Shown here: positions 34,978 to 47,500 of the stretch, piece after piece
How positions within the stretch are numbered: the first letter of the stretch is position 1
Layout: every line of letters begins with the position of its first letter
Source: Symsagittifera roscoffensis
Taxonomy: Eukaryota; Xenacoelomorpha; Acoela; Convolutidae
Direction of reading: 5' to 3'
NCBI RefSeq assembly: GCF_963678635.1
Contig: NC_087070.1
Location: forward strand, 31,907,704-31,971,703
DNA length: 64,000 nt
Notes under the pieces: generated by a model
Told to the model about the DNA's origin: nothing
The model's input: the letters and a program-made list of their open reading frames with translations, nothing else
The model's database searches: none
Program-made: the position numbers and the translations under genes

Positions 34978-35362
34978 CAGGGGCGGATCTAGGGTGAGGG
35001 GGCGGATTTTCAAAAAAACTGCGAAAATTTTGCCGACTTCTTTAGGTCGACCAAGCTGATTTTACGAGCTCTCATATATCACTGTAAAGACCGCCATTTG
35101 AATAAATTTCTGTGCCGCAGGCAGAATGTTGTGAAAAAAAGGCCAAAAAAGGCGTTTTTAGGCAATTTTTGGAAATTTTTGACCAAAAAATTGCGTTTTT
35201 TTGGACTCCATCACTCAAATTTAGCATATATTGGCGCCGAAGGCGATTTAGAAAACTTTTAGGGTTGGTCACCAAAAATAGATATCGCAAAAAAATACAA
35301 AAGGGGGACCCTTTGGGTCGGCAGGGAGTCGAATTGCCGAGGGGTGGGGGCGGTTGTACACA
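34978..35362 (-). mobile_element. hAT-like non-autonomous element, one end truncated or decayed
   Basis: It begins CAGGGGCGGATCTAGG. On the minus strand it carries the family blocks TCGACTCCCTGCCGACCC, AAAGGGTCCCCCTTTTG and TTGGCGCCAATATATGC. The second terminal repeat is not clear and the end is approximate (GAGGGGTGGGGGCGG near 35340-35353). Confidence 0.55.
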
Positions 35363-35620
35363 CAAGTCCGCGGTCGGGTCGCCATTTCAGTTTGACAAGA
35401 GAGTCCAAGATTTAAAAAAATTCAAAAATAGGCCGATGTTATTCCAAACAAAATCCAGTAGAGACGAAACCTTTTTTCATCGAGCACAAAAAAAATGAGT
35501 TGACTCACGCCTCAAAAAAGATTCTACACCAAAAACCTTCCGTCAATGCATTCCTTATGAGCTGCTCTAGAATCCGAACGGATTGGCAGCGTAACTGGAT
35601 ACTTGGTAAGGTTCTAGGAA

Positions 35621-35688
35621 AGATAAATGAATACAAAACTGAATTCAAGACAACAGATAAATGAATACAAAACTGAATTCAAGACAAC
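35621..35688 (+). repeat. 34-bp tandem repeat abutting the gap
   Basis: Two identical 34-bp units, AGATAAATGAATACAAAACT plus GAATTCAAGACAAC, run straight into the N block, so the array probably continues inside the gap. Confidence 0.85.
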
Positions 35689-35888
35689 NNNNNNNNNNNN
35701 NNNNNNNNNNNNNNNNNNNNNNNNNNNNNNNNNNNNNNNNNNNNNNNNNNNNNNNNNNNNNNNNNNNNNNNNNNNNNNNNNNNNNNNNNNNNNNNNNNNN
35801 NNNNNNNNNNNNNNNNNNNNNNNNNNNNNNNNNNNNNNNNNNNNNNNNNNNNNNNNNNNNNNNNNNNNNNNNNNNNNNNNNNNNNNNN
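35689..35888. other. assembly gap, 200 N
   Basis: Exactly 200 unknown bases, most likely a fixed-size placeholder. It starts at a tandem repeat, a usual cause of assembly breaks. Confidence 0.95.
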
Positions 35889-38119
35889 AGTTTTTTACCG
35901 CAAGGGTTATAATGATGGGAGACACTGTTTTTTGTAATTGACGAAAAAAGTAGTCAAATTTAACACGAAAGTTTTTTGGCACGAAAAAAGGTGCTGGCTC
36001 AAAACTGAATTGAATTAAAACAATTGTAGTTTGAGAAAACCTAGGTCTAGCCATTAAAGCTAAAAATGCTTTTGAGAGAAGCATTACCTTTTATAAAAAA
36101 AATTTTTTTAGTATCTGTCACAACAAGCTGGAAATGGGCCGAAATGAAAACTTTTAACAAATTCGAGAATATTTATTAACGTATAGGATATCAAATATTT
36201 TAGCATCTGGCTGTGAAAAAATATAATCAAAGATATTTACACCAAGAATAACAAAAATGATAGAAAGTTTTTTGGTTAATTTAAAAGCGGAATGCAAACA
36301 TTGCAACAATTTAGCATAATTTCTGCAATTTTTTCAAGATTGCATGAAAGAAAATTTACAAGATTTGCTTCCAAGTTCAATGGGATTTTTTATGAGAACA
36401 TATTTTTGCTAAAAACAATTTTCCGTGCAGTGTTCAGTAATACAGTAATAGACTGTATTAGTGTGATTAGCAGGCTGTCCTGAGCGGCTCTCAGTATTAA
36501 AGTCAGCGGTCTGTAAAGTTGCAAAAAATGAAAAGGTTTGTCTTCGAACCCGCTTTCTTGAGGTCGCCGCATGTTTGGCTCTATATTTTGTAATGAATTT
36601 TTTCCAGCAAAAACTGTTATTTTCAATAACCTCTATATAAACTAAACTGCACGTATTTAACTATTAATTATGTAGCTTAGTAAAAAATATTAGCAGAAGT
36701 AATTTCTGAACCCTCCGAGTAATCTGTACATTGGTACTGATTCTGAAGAAGGTATGGCTTAATTATTTCGTTAAATTTGTTTCAATTTTTTCTGAAGCAA
36801 TCGAAAGCTTTCAGTAGACTAATTTTCGTTATCAATAGCTCTGCTGGATTCAGTGATTTTGCTTTTTTTGGCACTAAATCACCCGCTCTAAATCAATCGA
36901 TACAAACTTTCTACGTAAAAAAAAAAACTTTGATTCCCCTGTTTATTTGCGTATTTATTCTGTTCAATAGTGAACTTTGTAAATTCTGTAAGAAAACTGC
37001 ACTATATGTTATCTGTGATGATACTAAAGATTCTCTCCTACCCTCTGTTGGCCAGCTCGCAACACAGTGGCGCAATTGAGGCAATCGTCTTTTTTCTGCT
37101 ATTATCTTACGCAATTCTGATGTAATTTCGGCTTCAAGATATGGCGTTGTGTAGAGATGAAGATTTGTGGAACATCCGCAATTGGTGACTTTCAGATGGG
37201 CTGCTCGCATATGTAAAACTTATGTACATCTTATTTTTCATTTCTTCTTAACCTTTTCTTAAAATGTTAGAGGCTTTTATTTCGCGTGTATGCGAAGTTC
37301 AGATTATCTGTTGAAATTTTGTGATGAAAAGCTATCATGAATGTAATTTTTTTCAGAGATAAACCAGGATTGTTAGGAAGCAATTGTCTGGCCTATAATT
37401 TCTATTGGCCCTTGAACAATGTTCACCATCGTCACTTGTCTTGTAAATATTTTCCAAATATCATCATGATAAGTTTCAGCATCCAATCATATATATGACC
37501 TAAGCTAATCAGCCTGAGTTCTTTGCAGCTCTCAATCAATCATATTTTAATACTCTCAGAATGGTATTCGGGAACACGTGTAAGAAAACAGTCGCCATAA
37601 GTTGAGTTTAAAAAGTCTTTTAAATCTGTTAGAGTCTTTTAGATTGAAGAAATCATATCGGCTCGAGACAACACCAGTTTAAGCGCTTGAATTGTCATTC
37701 CAACCAAGATATTGGCGACGCATTGAATATATTTCTGTTTTTCCTACTCTCATACTGAAATGGTTTCTGATCTTCTACTTCTGATTGTGCGAAACAAAGA
37801 TATTGCATTTAGTTTTTTGTCTATTTTGATGAAATTCCACACTCGAGACCACCTGTGCATTGAAACTACAGGCTAGTGAACATAATTAAAATTAAATTTG
37901 ATCACCTGGACTATTTTAGCTTCTCGCCATTGAACATATTGAAATTAAAGCGCATTTGAGTTTGTTACTGAAATATGGGAGTAAAATTGAAATAGTTGCC
38001 AAGCTGTATTTATTTCTGATTTCGGATAAAATTTGATCAAATTTCAATCAAATCCTCCAATTTATTTTTCTAACGATTATGACTGCCGTATTGTAATATT
38101 TTTGTTCTTCAAAACCAGT
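35889..38119. other. spacer upstream of the main gene
   Basis: There is no firm gene. A minus-strand frame at 37210-36911 has a protein-like first part (MRAAHLKVTNCGCSTNLHLY...) and a possible donor GTAAGA in its middle, but nothing confirms it; the overlapping plus-strand frame 36777-37079 looks worse. The promoter and any 5' untranslated exon of the gene starting at 38120 should lie here, but I see no defined core element. Confidence 0.4.
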
Positions 38120-38536
38120 ATGACTTATCGAGAAAAGTTTATACCAATGTTGTTGCCGAACATATTTTTGTATGTATGTTTTCTTTCGCTATTAGTTTTG
38201 GCTTCATCCAATAATGCTGGGTCAACAACAATAGACCTAATCCACAAAGTGTACTATGATGCTTCATTCGTCGAGGCAATCGTAACAACATCCCTCCAAT
38301 GCTGTACGCTCAATGTAACTCTGGACACTTACAACGCATTGACACCCCCAGTTGCAACCGCAGCCAGTGATGCTCTTCTGGAAGACGAGATGCCGTTTAT
38401 ATGGATAGCCCACAACTACGTGGAGGCTGACTTCCTCCAGATAGACCTCCGGACAGTGTTCCAGATCTCGAGTGTGCACAAAAGAAGTGTACAGGATTTT
38501 CCGACGATGGAAGATGTGGCTTGCGAATTCAGTATT
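38120..38536 (+). CDS. exon 1: signal peptide and first part of F5/8C
   Basis: The start ATG at 38120 gives MTYREKFIPMLLPNIFLYV and then a hydrophobic run ending LLVLASS, a good signal peptide with cleavage near residue 30. The downstream Met at 38147 is an alternative start. The bases before the ATG (TTTTTGTTCTTCAAAACCAG) also look like a splice acceptor, so a 5' untranslated exon may precede. The donor GTATGA follows 38536 (phase 0). The discoidin hallmark FIWIAHNYVEADFLQIDL is here. Confidence 0.75.
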
Positions 38537-41500
38537 GTATGATTGTTTTTGACTCTTCTAATTTGACTTAGTTTAATGTAGGAACAGTTTTTTGGGTTGA
38601 CTATACGATTTTTCAAGCGTGAGTGAGTTCTAATCCGCAGTACCTATAACTTTATGTCAAAGTTGTTACGGGTAATAGGTTAGTTATAATAAATGGGTTT
38701 TTGGAATGAATATAGCACGAATGGAGATCCTTATCTAATCGATTTCTAAAGTTAATGAGTCATTGACTAGTAGGAATTTCATAATCTTGGTTGTGTTTTT
38801 CTTGTTCATAAAAACAGCTAAAAGTTCGATTTTAGTGGTTTGGTTGTCGATTTATTTAAAACGCGTTAAGAGTTTCACAATGTGGTTTGATGTTTCTCAA
38901 TTTTTCAAGCTGGGAGAAATATGGGACATTGTGGAGAATTGTGGCAACAACTACAACACAGACGGCAACACTCAAGCCCGCTATGTCCGCTTCTTTCCCT
39001 CTGCACCCAACAACTCTACGATCAAGGTAGAAGTGAAGCTAGATAGTCCTAGATAATAATTAGGAATAATCGCATATACATTTATCACATCTTTTTGGAA
39101 ACTCACTGCTACAAAAAACCAATTTTTGGATTTTACAGCGAGAAAAAAAATTAAAAAGTCAAAACAGAAATTGATATGTTCTTGAGTTATATACAACATG
39201 GACTGTGATACGCACAAATGGTAGAAAATGCATAAAATGCACAAAAGGTTCTCTGGCAGAAAACCAGTTTAAAAATTTTGATTTTTAGTTCAATTTACAG
39301 CGAATAAGCAAAAATATATGTCGAAAAGTACATAACTAAGCTATTCACGCTATATTTTCAACTGTAAAAAAAAAGTTTTTAAAGCTGCATATAAAATTTT
39401 CCAGTACAAAAAACAAAATGAAAAAATAAAAATTTTATTTTCGTTGTTATAAATAGCCCTTGCGATTATGGAATTTGGAAAGATAACTGTAGTCAACCGA
39501 AGACAACAATAATGAGCGAACAGCCGCTGGGCTGAAATTTCTTTGAACTTGTTAAGGAGTTGAGTGCATTCGTAACCCTCTTCCTCGTAGATGAAGAACT
39601 TAATTAAAAAGATGATGAAAAAATAATAAATTCTTTAACGAATCAATCACATTACAACACTTATTTATAATAAATGTACATTTTTCCTTCGCTGATTCGA
39701 AGGTACACCATAAGGCTGCAAAAAACACCATAAGGGTGCAATTCCTTCCATAGGTTTCCTTCCTTGTCTTTGGAACTGAAGTGGTCACACCTGCAGCTAA
39801 TTCTGACCTCATCACTGGCCTGTTCCACTCGGCGGCTTGTCATGGATACCAAGCCAGGATAGACGTGGAGTTTCTTCACAGTACTTTCTTACAGAACTGT
39901 GAACAAGCAGGCTAGTCTGCATTAAATAGATGTTAGGGATCCTTTAAAAAAAACATTTGAGTTCAACCCAAGTGAAATTATTGCGGGGTTGAAGTTAGAA
40001 AATATGGATGGAGATGGAAACTCGTACCTATGTTTTGTAGGGGGAATAGTTAACAAGATATGGTTTGTTTTCTGGAATTTTTTCTGGATAGGGGTGGAAT
40101 ATCGTGGCCATTTACCAAAGGGGGAATAGCTAATAAGATCGGTTTGTTCATTGGATTTAAAGTTTTTTTTTCGTAACTTAAGGTTTAAAGGCAACCCAAT
40201 TTTTTCCAGGCAAAATCCGGTACCACAAGCAATCATCGGAATGAAACGAGTTGTGTATCATCTTCAAGCCATTTTAGTTGTGATTCGAATAAAATGTTTT
40301 AAAAAAATTTCTCTCATAAAAATTGCAATAAATTTTATTGCAAAAAAACTGCCATGATGATGATGACCGTCTGGTTTATCCAACTCTCTTGGGACTTAGC
40401 GGTGTTGCTTCAATCCTCAACCGGGCTATTTGGCTTATAAAGTCCAGTATCCACTATCAATCCACAATCCCGAACCTTTTCACAGTTCAGTGGTCAAAAT
40501 ACGAAAGTTGATCACTCTCCTTTTTTACGTATGCAACCATAAATCTGATGAAGTTAAAATTCGGAATTCACTCGAATACAACCTTAAATAGAGTCAAAAT
40601 AAAATCCAAACAAAGAAAACGAACAAAATCCGAACAATTTTTGGCATCAACTGAACTTCTCTTTTCTCCCCATAATCTGCTTTTCGTGTGTTAAAAAAGC
40701 TTTCGAAAATCGAGGGCCAGCTCTCAGATATCCGATGTGTTTAGATTTAACTCATCCTTCGAAGTCTGGTACCTGTATCGGTTGCTTTTATGATCAAATA
40801 TTGGATCATTAAACTCTTTAGGGACATCAACATGACATTGGTTTAATCATCGGATGGTCTTGCTTTTCCTTGTCGTCCAATAAATTTCATGATTCCGACC
40901 TTGAAACCCTCAGACTCTAGCTTTTGAACCAGATAGAATATTTCATCAGATGTTTCTACCGCGCCCATTAATCTAGCACCTGTTTTATTGTAAAGATTGT
41001 TAGTGTCTCCCATAATGATAGCGTTCATCACATGCCAATCCTTCAATTCTTTCGATTTGTTCTCATTACACAAGGTTCTAATAGCGAAAATTTTATCGCA
41101 CAGTTTTCCCAAAAAGAACTGAATTCGGCTGAAAAGGATTCTTCGCTTCGATGATTTCAGTTCCTTTTCAAGTTTTTGATCTCAGATTTAATCTCGGTCA
41201 ACAATTACAGGCTTTCAACCGGAAGACAAGTCTATAAAAGCCAAAAAAAGTAATATTTTTATCCAGCTAATTTTTGTGAACCTTTTTAGAGCCTTAGCTT
41301 TAAGCGCAAAATTTTAAAGAAGTTTTTCAAAATGTTTCTTTTTTTTCGAACTTTATTGATTTTTGTTGTTTTTGTACTCAATTTTTGAGGAAACAACTGT
41401 TGTCGAATGTACCTAATTTACTATGACGATTGAATTTGCTGAAAATCTAGTTTTGGATTCAGATCCTTCTATCACACCACAGTCAAACAAACGCTACTAT

Positions 41501-44500
41501 TTAAAAAAACTTTCTGTGCTACTGGGACAGCAGTCGCTTATCTTTGTTTACGTTTAACAAAATCACTTGGTCTCTTGGTTGATATGATTTTGATTTTCTA
41601 ATCTTCTCTGGCACACTTAGAAAGGAGATAACGCATGTACCTGGGACGGAAAACTTCCTGAGTTCGAATCTGACCAGGATTTGCTTGTTTTTCAAGCAAG
41701 AATTTTTCTTTTTCAAAAAAAAATCTCCTTTTTTTATGGGATTTTTTTCTCGGCCAGTTGCCACATCAGAGTTTTTTTGTTTATTGCAGTTTTATTGTAG
41801 ATGCTGATTGTGTTTGCTTTGTAGTTGCTTCTCTCTGTTTTCATGTACACCTGCAATTTGTAATTCTACTAGCCTTGACTTCGTATATTTTCTTTTCTTG
41901 ATTATTTTGCTTGAAAATTTTTTCGGTTTCCTTTTTTATCGGCCTAGCGACTTTTTTTCGTCGTACTAGGGAACCATAATTTGTATGTTTGCCACCGATT
42001 TGCACAAAATGTTAAAAATCTTAAAATAGATTTCCAAGTTCAAAGTTTTTCGTGACAACATTTTTTTTTCGCCCTAAAATTGTTCTTGAATTCTCAGTGA
42101 ACGCGGTTGAATCTGCTTGTGGACCGGTTTTCTGCAATTAGAACACCTTTCCAGCCAATATTTTGAAGTTTTCTAGTTGTACTTTCTTCGAAAATTTTTC
42201 CGTTTTCTTTGTATGTAGTGGCTTTTTTTATCTTTCCTGTCTGTCAGCTTGCTATGCTATTTTTGTTGTATAGCAAGAGTTCAAATTTTGCTTTGCTTGA
42301 GTTTTTAAATTAAAATTATGTTAAATTCAAGTGTGCTGGCTTAATTTTGTTTCAGTTTTTTCTACTATTTTTTTGAATACTGAAAACGTTCATGTTGAGC
42401 TAGATTAGATGTAAGTGATGTTTCTTAAATGTTTTTTTTTATAAATTTTTTTTTTTGAAATCAAACACTTTCAAAATTGTCATTGAAGGACATGATTTCT
42501 AAAAATGCTCATTTTTTGTGATTTTTGTTTTCTGATTTTTTTTCTCAGCTTTTGTTTTTAGCAGTTAAATTTTTGATTTACGAGTTGCTTTCTATTCTAT
42601 TTCCTAAATGAAATGCAATTTGCGCGCTTCAATAAAAATGAGTAGAGAAGTGCAACTGGAGAGGATAATGCACCCGACTTGTCGCATTGATGCTTTAGAT
42701 TCCCTTCAAAATACTCACCTAACTTTAGTTTCGGTTTTATCATGTTGGTTTAATTTTATTTTTAATCATGAAAAACTAATCATAAAACATTTAAAAATTC
42801 AAAGAACTTGTCCTGAATTGCGTTGGATACAGGTTAATAAAACCATTGTGCGATCTTGTTAAAAATCGCCATAAGGGGAATCTTGAAACAAAAAGTAAAT
42901 CATTAGAAATCATACGGCCAACAAACAATATGATCATCATTTTTGTTTTCTGGATTTTATTTTATTTAAATAGTTCTGTGTAGCCTCTAATAATCTATTT
43001 TTTGTAAAGAATTTTTTTACTTTATGCAAGACTTTGCTCATAAGGTTTGAGATTGCTTTTGATAGAAAATTTTTATTATAAAGGTATCTTGATAATTTTA
43101 TAAAAATTTTATGTTTTTATTACAACAAGGAAAAACTTGATAAGATCCTTTTCTTTTTCGAGATAATTGTGTTTCGAAATTATAGTTCTTCGGAATTTTT
43201 TTTTTAATTTTTTGCGTGACGTTTTTTCCTACTTTGAATGGTGAGTTGACAAATTTATTTTGAATGGTTAAAGCACCAATGTTGAATCGGATATTTGAGA
43301 AAAAATTCATTCTACGAAAAAACTCTGCATTAACATGTTTTTTAAATGTCAAAAAACACCAGAAATTTTGATTAATAGAATTCGTGTTATTTTGTCATTT
43401 TCATTCCTTTTGGCGTAGCTTTTTTGTTGATTTGGTTATAATTTTTTTATAACTTAGGCTTCTACATCAGTTTCTAAATGACAATTAAAGTGAGCAATCC
43501 GATGACAAGAGTTGGCAAATAGAAGTAGATCACGCAATCTACTTTTAGTTTTAAAGTTTAGCTTGCTCTTCAAAACTTCCAGCTGTATAACAAAATTACC
43601 GATTTATTCTTTTTTGTTTTGACCATTGAAAATGGAGAGGAACTTTGTATTTGGGTGTGTTTAAGTTTTTTTTTTGCTTTTGTTTCCCACGCAAAATCAG
43701 GCACCACAAATAATGATCGGACTGAATTGAGTGATATATCATGTTAAAGAAAGCCGAGTTTCGAACCACATTCAAAAGATTCCCAAAAAATTTCCCAGTG
43801 TCGAGAAAAACCGGTTTGATTTTTTTAAAAATTTTTTGTCTTAATTCGACCAAATGAAGCAAGCGAGTAGACCTACAACATTTGAATTATGCCTAGTTTA
43901 AAACATTAAAACTTATTTTAAGCAAGTAAAACTTGTTTTTGGAGATTTTTATCTTCACTTTGTGTACCAAATTTTTTTTAAATAAAAAAATTTCTGCAAA
44001 AAGTTTTGAAAAAAAAATTCTTTTTTTAATATATTTTTTAGTTTCGTCAATCATTTTTTTACAAAAATTTTTGTCCAATTTCCCTAAATTACTATTACAC
44101 TCTAATAGGCCTTAACTATTTTTTACGTCAGATCTTTTTATCCCACCAAGCAGAAAAACTACACTAGTTTGGAAAAAATCTTTCTAAACCGTATTTTACC
44201 AAAAATTATGGTCGGAACATTGTGTGCTACTTGAGCAGCAACCGACTACCCTTGTTCTTACTTTGGGCTTACTTTGTTTCTTAGACCTCAAGGTATAAAA
44301 AAAACTTGAAGTTCAAAAAGTTTCTTCTGCATAGGAGCGTTACTAAGTACAATAGAGGGAACAGTTATCAGTTTTTGATTGGATTTTTTGAAATATTGCT
44401 TTTTGAGGAGGTAGTCTTTTGAGGAGGATTTTCCCAATATTTGGCTTTATTTGTTGTTTTATAAGAATAAGAATTACGAAAGGTCGGTTAGTCAAAAGTT

Positions 44501-47500
44501 TTGTGCAGACATTTTTTTCATGCTGCGTTTTTGACAATTCACATTGTCTTCTTTTTTGTTCCGACTTTTAAATACGAAAGTAACGGAATATTTGTGCTCG
44601 GGGTGGGTTTTTTTTCTTCAGACAAACTTCGACTTTTTAACTAGCCATTTTTGACGGTTTTTTTATATCATTCAAAATGTATTGTTGTCCTGAGCTTAAA
44701 TTTGAAAAAATATTTCACCTGTGATCATTTTTTGTAAAGTTATGGGGGTTTAAAGATTGCCATTTTGGTCAATTTGGGACAATTAACGCGCGATATATTT
44801 CGCGCTATTAACGCGTAAGCGGAGATTTAATCCTTCTGAGAAATCGTTACAAATTGGTTGAAAGAAGCTTATTCGCCAAATTTGATTTGTTACAAGGAGC
44901 GAAATCAATTCTATTGTACTTTATACGGCGTGAGGGGTATGATTTTCATAAAAAATTTTAAATTTTAGAAGAAAAAAATTTCATTTTGTTACATTTAATT
45001 TTTTTATGTTATTACTGTTACATAAACCTTAAAAGGCAGTCGGAACATTCAGGGCTTCGCCCTGATATGAGCAGTCTTATTTCAATTTTAAAAACAATCA
45101 AATTGCAAGAAAAAAAGAAAATCAAATTTGAAAAATAGGGCAAAAGTCATGTGGATATTTAACCAAGAAATTGACCAAATATGTATAACATCACTGATGA
45201 ACATTGCTCGTAACAAATTGACTTTTTTTATGGACAAAGTTTTTCTGTGCAGAGAATTATATAATTGATAACTTGACATTCAATGAAAATTTCTGGTTCA
45301 AAATTATGTCAGATTGCGAATTCTAAATTGAGATTAAACAGATATTTTTCTAATTATTTTTCCATAATTAGACATCACTCGACTTGCTTAACCGCCTCTG
45401 TGATATTCTCTTGATATATTATAATCGTTGGTTTTTGCTACTAATTGATAAACAAACAAAAACAAATATTTTTTTAATAGTTTTTCAAATTTGATCATCC
45501 ACTAATTTTTTTGAGATCTCAAAAGTCTTATATAGAATCAGATAGAAACATGTGCTGGCTTAATTTTGTTTCAGTTTTTTCTACTATTTTTTTGAATACT
45601 GAAAACGTTCATGTTGAGCTAGATTAGATGTAAGTGATGTTTCTTAAATGTTTTTTTTATAAATTTTTTTTTTTGAAATCAAACACTTTCAAAATTGTCA
45701 TTGAAGGACATGATTTCTAAAAATACTCATTTTGTAATTTTTGTTTTCTGATTTTTTTTCTCAGCTTTTGTTTTTAGCAGTTAAATTTTTGATTTACGAG
45801 TTGCTTTCTATTCTATTTCCTAAATGAAATGCAATTTGCGCGCTTCAATAAAAATGAGTAGAGAAGTGCAACTGGAGAGGATAATGCACCCGACTTGTCG
45901 CATTGATGCTTTAGATTCCCTTCAAAATACTCACCTAACTTTAGTTTCGGTTTTATCAGGTTGGTTTAATTTTATTTTTAATCATGAAAAACTAATCATA
46001 AAACATTTAAAAATTCAAAGAACTTGTCCTGAATTGCGTTGGATACAGGTTAATGAAACCATTGTGCGATCTTGTTAAAAATCGCCATAAGGGGAATCTT
46101 GAAACAAAAAGTAAATCATTAGAAATCATACGGCCAACAAACAATATGATCATCATTTTTGTTTTCTGGATTTTATTTTATTTAAATAGTTCTGTGTAGC
46201 CTCTAATAATCTATTTTTTGTAAAGAATTTTTTTACTTTATGCAAGACTTTGCTCATAAGGTTTGAGATTGTTTTTGATAGAAAATTTTTATTATAAAGG
46301 TATCTTGATAATTTTATAAAAATTTTATGTTTTTATTACAACAAGGAAAAACTTGATAAGATCCTTTTCTTTTTCGAGATAATTGTGTTTCGAAATTATA
46401 GTTCTTCGGAATTTTTTTTTTAATTTTTTGCGTGACGTTTTTTCCTACTTTGAATGGTGAGTTGACAAATTTATTTTGAATGGTTAAAGCACCAATGTTG
46501 AATCGGATATTTGAGAAAAAATTCATTCTACGAAAAAACTCTGCATTAACATGTTTTTTAAATGTCAATAAACACCAGAAATTTTGATTAATAGAATTCG
46601 TGTTATTTTGTCATTTTCATTCCTTTTGGCGTAGCTTTTTTGTTGATTTGGTTATAATTTTTTTATAACTTAGGCTTCTACATCAGTTTCTAAATGACAA
46701 TTAAAGTGAGCAATCCGATGACAAGAGTTGGCAAATAGAAGTAGATCACGCAATCTACTTTTAGTTTTAAAGTTTAGCTTGCTCTTCAAAACTTCCAGCT
46801 GTATAACAAAATTACCGATTTATTCTTTTTTGTTTTGACCATTGAAAATGGAGAGGAACTTTGTATTTGGGTGTGTTTAAGTTTTTTTTTTGCTTTTGTT
46901 TCCCACGCAAAATCAGGCACCACAAATAATGATCGGACTGAATTGAGTGATATATCATGTTAAAGAAAGCCGAGTTTCGAACCACATTCAAAAGATTCCC
47001 AAAAAATTTCCCAGTGTCGAGAAAAACCGGTTTGATTTTTTAAAAAAATTTTTGTCTTAATTCGACCAAATGAAGCAAGCGAGTAGACCTACAACATTTG
47101 AATTATGCCTAGTTTAAAACATTAAAACTTATTTTAAGCAAGTAAAACTTGTTTTTGGAGATTTTTATCTTCACTTTGTGTACCAAATTTTTTTTAAATA
47201 AAAAAATTTCTGCAAAAAGTTTTGAAAAAAAAATTCTTTTTTTTTAAATATATTTTTTAGTTTCGTCAATCATTTTTTTACAAAAATTTTTGTCCAATTT
47301 CCCTAAATTACTATTACACTCTAATAGGCCTTAACTATTTTTTACGTCAGATCTTTTTATCCCACCAAGCAGAAAAACTACACTAGTTTGGAAAAAATCT
47401 TTCTAAACCGTATTTTACCAAAAATTATGGTCGGAACATTGTGTGCTACTTGAGCAGCAACCGACTACCCTTGTTCTTACTTTGGGCTTACTTTGTTTCT

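Larger units (their letters stand above)
42332..45550 (+). repeat. 3.2-kb tandem duplication, unit A
   Basis: This is the first of two full units. It starts TGTGCTGGCTTAATTTTG and ends ATCAGATAGAAACA. It contains one family-3 and one family-1 Helentron-like copy. Unit B is almost base-for-base identical; the differences I found are mostly homopolymer lengths plus a few substitutions (for example ATGTTGG versus AGGTTGG near 42743 and 45958). Confidence 0.95.

Noticed and set aside
41600-41690. tRNA B-box-like sequence GAGTTCGAATCTGACC with a possible A-box upstream
   Set aside because: The T-arm stem does not pair and no acceptor stem or anticodon arm could be built.
42608-42862. 84-codon frame preserved in both tandem units
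   Set aside because: The units are nearly identical because they are recent duplicates, so preservation of the frame carries no information.
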